Positions 1 through 5,354 of a stretch of DNA of 15,190 bases are shown piece after piece. The stretch is taken from positions 1-15,190 of the forward strand of contig JAPUKX010000325.1 of assembly GCA_027295435.1 (NCBI GenBank), written 5' to 3'. Every line of letters starts with the position of its first letter. Position 1 is the first letter of the stretch. This DNA is from Planctomycetota bacterium (GTDB lineage Bacteria > Planctomycetota > Phycisphaerae > Phycisphaerales > SM1A02). The translations under genes were made by a program, and so were the position numbers. Under the pieces are notes generated by a model. That model saw only the letters and a program-made list of their open reading frames with translations, did not search any database and had not been told where the DNA came from.

Positions 1-814
1 CGCCATCCAAGTCGGCGGTGCGCATGCCGATCCACGGGAAATGGGCGGCGAGGTTGTACCAGCCCGCCCGGCGAGGGACCTGCCGCGTCTGGGCCTGCTC
101 ATAAGGCAGGTGCAGCGCATCGTGGCTGGTATAGAAGTCCACGCGATTAATCTCGCCGACGTGCGTGCCGGCCAGGGTCTCCATGAACCGAAGCGACTCG
201 CCGATCGATTCCACGACCCGCTGATACTCCGCTGCCCGGGGCGAATGCTTGACAAAGCCCAGGTCCCAATACTCGGGATGGTGCAGATCGGCGAAGCCGC
301 CGTCGATCAGCCCGCGAATGAAGTTCAGCGTCAGTGCCGCCCGTTCATAGCCACGAAGCATGAGCTGGGGGTCGGGCGTACGATCGGCCTCGGTGAAGCT
401 GATACTGTTGATGAGATCCCCGCGATAGCTGGGCAGGGTCTGGCCGTCTCGGGTCTCAGTGTCGGCGGAGCGGGGTTTGGCGTATTGGCCGGCGAATCGC
501 CCCACGCGAATAACGCGCTTATGCGTCCCATGCACCAGCACGAGGCTCATCTGCAACAGGATTTTGAGCTTATCGGCGATGACGCTCGATTCACATTCTT
601 CGAAGCGCTCGGCGCAGTCCCCGCCTTGCAAGAGGAACCGCCGGCCGGCCGCTGCCTCGGCCAACTGTGATTTGAGCGACTCAATCTCCCATGAGGTCAC
701 CAGCGGCGGCAGCGTCGAGAGCTGCCCGACGACCCGCTGCACCTCAGCCTGGCAGGGATAGCTGGGCTGCTGTGTAGCCGGCTTGCACTGCCAGGATGTC
801 GGAGACCAGGGCAT
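1..814 (-). CDS. aroG: Class II 3-deoxy-7-phosphoheptulonate (DAHP) synthase, N-terminal part (runs off left edge)
   Basis: This enzyme condenses phosphoenolpyruvate and erythrose 4-phosphate, the first step of the shikimate pathway. Translating the minus strand from ATG 814-812 gives an open frame of 271 residues to the window edge; full class II enzymes are about 450 residues, so the C-terminal part lies outside. Visible family motifs are an N-terminal SWQCKPATQQPSYP, then LLQGGDCAE (about 61-69, with the conserved Cys67), GQYAKPRS (109-116), SYRGDLIN (129-136), then LNFIRGLIDGGFADLHHPEY and further on a TSHDALHLPYE segment. An in-frame TGA sits two codons upstream of the ATG, so this is the first possible ATG. 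No strong ribosome binding site is visible (GACCTCTC before the ATG). The tRNA gene upstream is about 360 bp away on the same strand. The plus-strand frames here are antisense shadows. The family is certain; the symbol follows mycobacterial usage. Confidence 0.93.
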   Translation of the reverse strand, partial: MPWSPTSWQCKPATQQPSYPCQAEVQRVVGQLSTLPPLVTSWEIESLKSQLAEAAAGRRFLLQGGDCAERFEECESSVIADKLKILLQMSLVLVHGTHKRVIRVGRFAGQYAKPRSADTETRDGQTLPSYRGDLINSISFTEADRTPDPQLMLRGYERAALTLNFIRGLIDGGFADLHHPEYWDLGFVKHSPRAAEYQRVVESIGESLRFMETLAGTHVGEINRVDFYTSHDALHLPYEQAQTRQVPRRAGWYNLAAHFPWIGMRTADLDG

Positions 815-1178
815 GAGAGGTCAGGCTTGAAAGCACGAAGGCTTGAGGCGTGGCATGGGCGGTGCCTATGGGCAGATTCATCGGCATGCTATCCGCCGAA
901 CTTGGGGGGTGGCTTGGCGATGTGGGGGTCGGGCGACTGCCGACGAGCCGGCGGCGAGCTGCAGCTCGTGATGCCACGATGCCACCCGTGCAAAAAACCC
1001 CGCCGCCAGAGTCTGGCACGCCCAGCCAACCCTGCCCGTGCGACGGGGACGTTTCCCAGCACAGTCCGCACATGCTGCGGTTTGGGATGCTGTTCGCAGA
1101 TGTTGGACAGATGGTTCCGCCCGGCGGTAGGCGAGCCGACGGAAGCGCTGCCAGCGGCCTCGGAGTGTCGTGTGGCCA
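815..1178. other. Gene-free spacer between tRNA-Leu and the DAHP synthase gene
   Basis: This stretch of about 360 bases is open in several frames, but none resembles a known family and those frames run through the tRNA gene or into neighbours, as is common in G+C-rich DNA. It holds a perfect 14-bp palindrome, CGAGCTGCAGCTCG, at 955-968, and a hairpin with a T-run on the minus strand at 992-1017 (listed separately). It probably contains the 3' trailer of the tRNA transcript and the unidentified promoter of the DAHP synthase gene. I see no further gene. Confidence 0.5.
992..1017 (-). terminator. Possible weak intrinsic terminator after tRNA-Leu
   Basis: On the minus strand, about 160 bases downstream of the tRNA, a short stem (GCCAG-ACT-CTGGC, 1017-1005) is followed by GGCGGGG and then six T residues (997-992). 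The stem is only five pairs and seven bases separate it from the T-run, so this is a poor terminator. Position and strand fit ending the tRNA transcript before the DAHP synthase gene. Confidence 0.3.
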
Positions 1179-1260
1179 TGCGGGCGACAGGATTCGAACC
1201 TGCACGGGTTGCCCCACGGGAACCTAAATCCCGCGCGTCTGCCAGTTCCGCCACGCCCGC
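1179..1260 (-). tRNA. tRNA-Leu (anticodon UAG)
   Basis: Read on the minus strand, the gene folds as a class II tRNA. The acceptor strands GCGGGCG (1260-1254) and CGCCCGC (1186-1180) pair fully. The D-arm is GCGGAACTGGCAGACGC. The anticodon stem CGGGA/TCCCG encloses the loop TTTAGGT, giving anticodon UAG, which reads CUA and other CUN leucine codons. A long variable arm (TGGGGCAACCCG) and the T-arm GCAGG-TTCGAAT-CCTGT follow. The discriminator base is A (1179), as expected for leucine. No CCA is encoded (TGG follows), so CCA must be added by nucleotidyltransferase. A promoter lies 16 bases upstream. There are no neighbouring tRNAs, integrase gene or attachment-site repeat. Confidence 0.95.
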
Positions 1261-1276
1261 GGCGAAAACCAGTAAG

Positions 1277-1305
1277 ATTATCCCCGAGCCGAGGCCTGCG
1301 GACAA
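1277..1305 (-). promoter_or_regulatory. Sigma-70 type promoter of tRNA-Leu
   Basis: On the minus strand a -35 box TTGTCC (1305-1300, 4/6 to consensus) is followed by exactly 17 bases and a -10 box GATAAT (1282-1277, 5/6). The mature tRNA begins 16 bases after the -10 box, leaving a leader of about ten bases. This is one of the clearest promoters in the window. The same 82-bp gap must also serve the divergent DoxX gene. Confidence 0.65.
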
Positions 1306-1342
1306 CTGACTTGCCGTGGGCTTGCCGATAGGAGCAATATCG

Positions 1343-2185
1343 ATGAGTTTCAGTCAAAACGCAGCCACCAACATCGTTCCATTGCTGGGCCGCTTGGTTC
1401 TGGCCGCAGCGTTCATCCCCGCCGGGTTCCACAAGGTTTGGGAAGATGATACGTTCACCGGCGAGGCGGCGCAAACACTCCTCGACCTTGGAATCGGTGA
1501 GCTCGTTGCAGCCGACGAGCAGGTGAGCTCCGCCGGCCGAATCGTCCTTGCCTCCTATCAAGACGCGGAGACCGGACGCCTTCGTAGCCAAACCCAGCCG
1601 GCCACCACGCAAGATGAGGAAGCGAAAGAAGACGAGCCGGCCCAGCCGGAGGAGGATGCGACCGGCGAACCAGCGCTCGAAGAGGAGGTCCCCGTCGAAG
1701 ACCTGCAACCGGTTGAAGAGCTGGACGTCCAGCCGCAACCGCCCAGCCCCCCGGAGATTGAACCTGAGGTCGAACAGGCTCCCGGCCCAGAAGTCACAGC
1801 CAAGAGCCTCCACCATATCACGGTGATGCTCGTGGACAGTGGCTTGGACTGGAAGCCTGGGCTGATGGCCTGGGCGGGCGTCCTGACTGAGCTGTTCGGC
1901 GGTGCGTTGATCTTGATCGGTCTGCTCAGCCGGCTGTGGGGTCTCGGCCTGGCCGTCGTGATGGGATGCGCGTTCTATCTCACGACGTGGGTCGCGATCG
2001 GCGAGCACGGCTGGTTCTCGCTGCCGGTTTCAGATTTCAACGCCATGTTTACCCAACTGGGCCTGTTCGTGCTGGCCTTTGGCGTGCTCCTGACCGGGCC
2101 CGGAGCAGTGAGCTTCGATCGGGCGCTCTTCCGCCGGGCCAAACCCGAAACCGAAGACGAACATCATTTCGTCGATCTGACCTGA
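1343..2185 (+). CDS. DoxX-family membrane protein with a large acidic, proline-rich insert
   Basis: This is a 280-residue integral membrane protein of the DoxX/DoxD-like fold. Helix 1 (about 11-29, with LGRLVLAAAFIPAGFHKV) matches the family start. Helices 2-4 lie at about 175-196 (WAGVLTELFGGALILIGLLS, the classic second-helix motif), 200-219 and 233-253. Between helices 1 and 2, where the family usually has a short loop, residues about 50-170 form an insert. Its core (91-150) has 23 Asp/Glu and 13 Pro but only one basic residue, so it should be disordered and strongly negative. The start is ATG 1343, with AGGAG at 1330-1334 eight bases upstream; an in-frame GTG at 1316 lacks this. DoxX proteins are linked to redox or quinone-associated roles in some organisms, but the function here is unknown. 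It lies 100 bp before the VWA gene on the same strand and could share its transcript. Confidence 0.85.
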   Translation: MSFSQNAATNIVPLLGRLVLAAAFIPAGFHKVWEDDTFTGEAAQTLLDLGIGELVAADEQVSSAGRIVLASYQDAETGRLRSQTQPATTQDEEAKEDEPAQPEEDATGEPALEEEVPVEDLQPVEELDVQPQPPSPPEIEPEVEQAPGPEVTAKSLHHITVMLVDSGLDWKPGLMAWAGVLTELFGGALILIGLLSRLWGLGLAVVMGCAFYLTTWVAIGEHGWFSLPVSDFNAMFTQLGLFVLAFGVLLTGPGAVSFDRALFRRAKPETEDEHHFVDLT

Positions 2186-2285
2186 CACGCTGCCTCCATG
2201 CGGCAACCCGTGCACGCGCATACGCTAAGACAAAGGCCGCGCCGCCCGTCACCCCTGGCTGGCCGCGATCCTGGGAAGCTTCGAC

Positions 2286-3299
2286 GTGACGCAGCAGCCT
2301 ATCTCAGGCCCCAATCCGCCGCGCCAACATCCCGGCGAGATTTCGGCGGGAATGCCCGCTAAGAGTGACACCCAGCGAGCCGTCAGGCGGATCGTGCCGT
2401 GGGTGGTATCCGTGGGGCTCCACGCGGGCATCATTGTGCTCGGCTTCCTCCTCACCTGGACGGTCATGAGCGGCAACGACGAGCAAGCCCCCACACGGGT
2501 CACGGCCGAGTTCTACGCCTTGAACTACGACCCCCTGGTGACGCTGGCCAGCGATCCGACAACAATCGACGAACCATTCGCACCGCAAAGCGTCACGATC
2601 GAATCGTTGGAGCAGGCGATCGCGGACCAACTGGCTGATCTCGAACCGGCGCCGCTGAGCCTGATCGCCGAAACGGTCAGCGCGGCGCATTCGGTCCAGT
2701 TTGCCCCGCCGCCGACCCATAACTCGGCCACCTTCGTCGGGCTCACCAGCACGAACGCCCGACGGATCGTCTACGTCATCGACGCCTCCGGATCAATGAT
2801 CCGCTCGCTTCAGATCGTGCTGGAAGAACTCGCCCGGTCGCTGGATCCCCTGACACCGCCCCAAGAGATGGGGATCATCTTTTTTCAGCGCAACCAGGCA
2901 GTCATGGTTCCGCCACGCGACCACCTGGTGGCGGCGACGCCGCAAGCGAAAGTCCAAGCGCTACGGTGGATTGACGAGCAAATCATTCCGGCCGGTCGAT
3001 CAAACCCCCTGGCGGCCATCGAGAAAGCTCTGCGCTTCAAGCCGGACGTGATCTTCCTGCTCAGCGACAACATCACCGGCTCGGGCCAGTTCGGAATCGA
3101 TCAAAAAGAGTTGCTCGATCTGCTGGAACAGCTCAACCCCATCGACGCTCAGACCGGACGGCGAGCGACGCGGATCAACTGTGCGCAATTCCTCTACCCC
3201 GATCCGCTGGACACTCTGCGCAAGATCGCCGAGCGTCATGGCGGCCCCCAGGGGTATACGTTCCTCGATGCGGCGGCGCTGGGAATCGCGGCGCCATGA
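2286..3299 (+). CDS. Membrane-anchored VWA-domain protein with a TonB-like N-terminal helix
   Basis: The protein has 337 residues. A cytoplasmic N-tail rich in Pro and basic residues (1-38) precedes one membrane helix (about 39-61) reading VVSVGLHAGIIVLGFLLTW. Ser42 and His46 are spaced as Ser16 and His20 in the TonB anchor, and Thr57 lies where TonB has Ser31. A low-complexity linker (64-155) leads to a VWA domain (about 158-337) starting IVYVIDASGSM. The MIDAS residues Asp166, Ser168 and Ser170 are present, Ser239 may replace the usual Thr, and Asp261 sits in FLLSDN. The topology puts the VWA domain in the periplasm. It precedes exbB/exbD-type genes, suggesting a protein driven by that channel (inference). 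The start is GTG 2286 with GGGAAG seven bases upstream; an ATG at 2352 (residue 23) is possible. VWA is certain, the TonB comparison is my inference. Confidence 0.88.
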   Translation: MTQQPISGPNPPRQHPGEISAGMPAKSDTQRAVRRIVPWVVSVGLHAGIIVLGFLLTWTVMSGNDEQAPTRVTAEFYALNYDPLVTLASDPTTIDEPFAPQSVTIESLEQAIADQLADLEPAPLSLIAETVSAAHSVQFAPPPTHNSATFVGLTSTNARRIVYVIDASGSMIRSLQIVLEELARSLDPLTPPQEMGIIFFQRNQAVMVPPRDHLVAATPQAKVQALRWIDEQIIPAGRSNPLAAIEKALRFKPDVIFLLSDNITGSGQFGIDQKELLDLLEQLNPIDAQTGRRATRINCAQFLYPDPLDTLRKIAERHGGPQGYTFLDAAALGIAAP

Positions 3300-3355
3300 A
3301 GGCAACCGCCGTCATCGTCCGCCGCCGCTGGCAGGGGCGACTGGTGGTACCCTGA
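3296..3355 (+). CDS. Possible 19-residue basic peptide overlapping the VWA stop codon
   Basis: ATG 3296-3298 overlaps the VWA stop in an ATGA junction and opens a 19-codon frame ending at TGA 3353-3355. The peptide contains VIVRRRWQGRL and is strongly basic. Such a junction can allow translational coupling, but the frame is short enough to arise by chance and has no family or independent ribosome binding site. It may only help ribosomes leave the VWA gene. Confidence 0.15.
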   Translation: MKATAVIVRRRWQGRLVVP

Positions 3356-3371
3356 ATCGCCCCGCGGCAAA

Positions 3372-3401
3372 TTGACACACACCGGCTCGAAGTGAGATAG
3401 T
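3372..3401 (+). promoter_or_regulatory. Candidate sigma-70 promoter before the ExbB/TolQ-type gene
   Basis: A perfect -35 box TTGACA (3372-3377) is followed by 18 bases and GATAGT (3396-3401, 4/6 to TATAAT). The start codon at 3428 is 26 bases further on. If real, the channel, both ExbD subunits and the TPR protein can be transcribed independently of the VWA gene upstream. The -10 box is imperfect. Confidence 0.45.
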
Positions 3402-3427
3402 TCCCGTTGCTTGCACGAGACAGCCAG

Positions 3428-4261
3428 ATGCGAAACGTCGTCCGTCAGATTGTTGTCTTCTGCCTGCTGCTGTCAGCGATCGGCTTTGGGGCTGCCGCGG
3501 CCGGACAGAGCGACGAGCCCGGCTTCGAACCGCGGTCAGCACGAACGCCGGCCACCGGCAGCTTCGCCGATCATTTCTTCATCGCACGCAAGACCGACCC
3601 GAACGGTGAGCAGTCCGTCGAGATGATCGGCAGCCTCATCATTTGGTTCCTGCTGGGGCTGTCCGTCGTGAGCATCGGCCTGATCGGACACATGGCGCTG
3701 GCCAATCAGCGAAAATCGATCGTGCCCCCAGAAGTGGTCGAACAGGCGCGGAGGCTGATGGCGGGGGGCAGCTATCGAGGCGTGCTCGACTTCACCGCCA
3801 AGGATCACAGCTTCTTCAGCCAGGTGCTGCTTGCGGGGCTGCGTGAGGCCAACCACGGATTCGGCGCGGTCATTCGCAGCCTGCAGCAGACATCGGATGA
3901 GCTGACCTCCATGCGGCTTCGACAGATCGAGTACCTCAACGTGCTAGGCCAAGTCAGCCCGATGATCGGCCTGTTCGGAACGGTCTATGGAATGATTCTT
4001 GCGTTCCAGGCGATCGTGACGGCGGGCGGCAACGCGGACCCGGTCCTGTTGGCCGGCGGCATAGGCACCGCCTTGACCACGACGTTCTGGGGGCTGGTCG
4101 TGGCCATCCCCGCCTTGGCCGGATACGCCATCATCCGCAACAAGATCGACGAACTCACTACCGAAGCGACCCTCGCTGCCGAGGGGTTGCTCAACCAGTT
4201 CCGGCCGAAACCAGCGGCGAAGCCCGGCCCCCCCGGAGCCAAGTCGGAGGCACGGCGATGA
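3428..4261 (+). CDS. MotA/TolQ/ExbB family proton-channel protein
   Basis: This family forms the pentameric inner-membrane channel that, with ExbD/TolR, turns proton flow into mechanical work on a periplasmic partner. The 277-residue protein starts with a signal-like hydrophobic stretch (8-26, ending GAAAAGQS). After a short Pro-rich segment come membrane helices at about 66-91, 172-197 and 208-236. The signatures are clear: GLFGTVYGMILAF (181-193) and GIGTALTTTFWGLVVAIPAL (211-230). By alignment with E. coli ExbB, Thr185 matches Thr148 and Thr219 matches Thr181, but Glu176 is replaced by Thr214. The C-tail is Pro/Lys-rich. The start is ATG 3428; a TTG at 3407 is in frame but would precede the signal sequence by only seven codons. 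A TGA/ATG overlap at 4258-4261 leads into a small ORF and then exbD. Family certain; exbB, tolQ or another subgroup cannot be decided. Confidence 0.92.
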   Translation: MRNVVRQIVVFCLLLSAIGFGAAAAGQSDEPGFEPRSARTPATGSFADHFFIARKTDPNGEQSVEMIGSLIIWFLLGLSVVSIGLIGHMALANQRKSIVPPEVVEQARRLMAGGSYRGVLDFTAKDHSFFSQVLLAGLREANHGFGAVIRSLQQTSDELTSMRLRQIEYLNVLGQVSPMIGLFGTVYGMILAFQAIVTAGGNADPVLLAGGIGTALTTTFWGLVVAIPALAGYAIIRNKIDELTTEATLAAEGLLNQFRPKPAAKPGPPGAKSEARR

Positions 4262-4347
4262 GCGTTCGGTCCATTCATCCCTGGCTCCGCCGGTGGATTC
4301 ATCCAACGGCCGTCAACCATCGAGCGGAAACTCCCAATTCTCCATGA
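4258..4347 (+). CDS. Possible 29-residue peptide bridging the ExbB-type and first ExbD genes
   Basis: ATG 4258-4260 overlaps the stop of the channel gene (ATGA). The frame runs 29 codons and ends at TGA 4345-4347, which overlaps the ATG of the first exbD (4344) in a second ATGA. The peptide starts MSVRSIHPWLRRWIHP and is rich in Arg, His and Trp, with no recognised domain. The double overlap fits a translational relay that keeps ribosomes moving between two genes otherwise 82 bases apart. It conflicts with an alternative GTG start of exbD at 4293. The peptide may have no function of its own. Confidence 0.3.
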   Translation: MSVRSIHPWLRRWIHPTAVNHRAETPNSP

Positions 4348-4811
4348 GCGCCGTGTTTCGACGAGGCCGCGCCGAGGTTGAGGCGAATCTCACGCCGATG
4401 ATCGACGTTGCGTTTCTGCTGATCGTGTTCTTCGTGGTCGTGTCGCAGATCGTCGAGGTCCAGAGTGTGCAGTTAGACCTGCCGACGCCCCAAGACCCGG
4501 CGAGCGAGCGTCCAGGCGAGGAGCAACGAGCGGTGATCAACGTCATTCCGGCGGCCGGCGGAAAGACGTCGGGCTATCGCCTGGGCAGCCGAGTCTTCAC
4601 CGCTGACACACAGGGCATCGAGGCAATGACCGCCGAGCTGGCGGCCCTGTACCAACGCAATCCGACGCTGGGCATCAACCTGCGGGCGGATCGATCCACG
4701 CATTACGAATGGGTGGAACCTGCGTTGCAGGCCGTCTCCAATGCCGCCCGGCTCTCGGGGCGCCCGGACGTCAGAGCGCGCATCAACCTCATCGTGGTGA
4801 GGGAGGATTGA
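4344..4811 (+). CDS. ExbD/TolR family protein, first copy
   Basis: ExbD/TolR proteins have one membrane helix inside the ExbB/TolQ pentamer and a periplasmic dimerisation domain. This 155-residue protein has the typical short basic N-tail, then EVEANLTPMIDVAFLLIVFF (11-30) with the essential membrane aspartate at Asp21. The periplasmic part (about 40-155) includes the usual LDLPTPQ after the helix and ends in a beta-rich INLIVVRED segment. The start chosen is ATG 4344, which gives the normal tail length and sits in an ATGA junction with the small upstream ORF. A GTG at 4293 would add 17 unconserved residues. Only three bases separate its stop from the start of the next exbD, so the two are surely co-translated. 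It is clearly different in sequence from that second copy. Confidence 0.92.
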   Translation: MSAVFRRGRAEVEANLTPMIDVAFLLIVFFVVVSQIVEVQSVQLDLPTPQDPASERPGEEQRAVINVIPAAGGKTSGYRLGSRVFTADTQGIEAMTAELAALYQRNPTLGINLRADRSTHYEWVEPALQAVSNAARLSGRPDVRARINLIVVRED

Positions 4812-4814
4812 AAG

Positions 4815-5354
4815 GTGACGAGTCCCATGAGCGATCACCAGCGCCGCCGGGAAAGCTCAACTCCGCCAATTGAGGTCATTGAGCCAACCCGCGTTCGGCG
4901 TCGGCACAGGCGGTCTCGCGCCCGGATCGGGCTGAACGTCACCGCCATGATCGATATCGTGTTCCTGCTGCTGATCTACTTCCTGGCGGCCACGGAGTTC
5001 AAGCTCGGCGAAGAGGTCTACCGGCTCGACCTGCCGCAGCGCGGTTTAGCGGCGGATCCGTTTGAACTGCCGCGCGACCCGCTACGGGTCGTCATCGCCA
5101 CCACCGGACCAGGCGAAGGAGGATACACGATCCGGATTCGGGGCCCATACACACAGCCCGGGAGCTTCCAGGAACTCTACGAGTTTCTGCACCACAACCG
5201 GGGTGCGGAGACGGCCGTCGGCGGGCTGTTCGAGCAGGACCATCCCATCATCATCGAGCCAGCCATCGCCACCCGATGGGAACACGCGATCGACGCCTAC
5301 AACGCCGCCGCCCGAGCCCGCTACACCAACATCACCTTCGCCCCACCGAGATGA
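4815..5354 (+). CDS. ExbD/TolR family protein, second copy with an arginine-rich N-tail
   Basis: This is a second ExbD/TolR-type subunit of 179 residues. Its cytoplasmic N-tail (about 45 residues) is longer than usual and carries a dense basic patch (RVRRRHRRSRAR, about 26-37). The helix segment GLNVTAMIDIVFLLLIYFLA (39-58) keeps the membrane aspartate at Asp47, but the usual Leu-Thr-Pro before it is Val-Thr-Ala. The periplasmic domain ends in ARYTNITFAPPR. The start is GTG 4815, supported by GGGAGG at 4801-4806 eight bases upstream; ATG 4827 would be too far from that site. The stop overlaps the TPR gene start in an ATGA. Two unequal ExbD copies with one ExbB-type channel could form a mixed dimer, or work with different partners; which one is not visible from sequence. 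Confidence 0.9.
   Translation: MTSPMSDHQRRRESSTPPIEVIEPTRVRRRHRRSRARIGLNVTAMIDIVFLLLIYFLAATEFKLGEEVYRLDLPQRGLAADPFELPRDPLRVVIATTGPGEGGYTIRIRGPYTQPGSFQELYEFLHHNRGAETAVGGLFEQDHPIIIEPAIATRWEHAIDAYNAAARARYTNITFAPPR

Noticed and set aside
41..761. Plus-strand open frames over the left edge
   Set aside because: They are antisense to the class II DAHP synthase, whose minus-strand translation shows clear family motifs throughout.
1179..1260. Integration site for a mobile element at tRNA-Leu
   Set aside because: No integrase, repeated tRNA 3' end or foreign-looking gene is found in the flanks.
744..2008. Long minus-strand frames crossing the tRNA and the DoxX gene
   Set aside because: They run through a tRNA gene and are antisense to a protein with a recognisable fold and a good ribosome binding site; G+C-rich DNA keeps such frames open.
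2286..3299. Magnesium chelatase or BatA/BatB assignment for the VWA protein
   Set aside because: There is no AAA+ partner gene for a chelatase, and BatA/BatB have a different helix arrangement with the VWA domain between N- and C-terminal helices; here only one N-terminal helix is seen.
3428..5354. Zorya-type defence (ZorA/ZorB channel pair) or flagellar MotA/MotB
   Set aside because: No ZorC, ZorD or ZorE gene is nearby, the channel protein has no long cytoplasmic coiled tail, and the partner subunits are ExbD/TolR-like without a peptidoglycan-binding OmpA domain.
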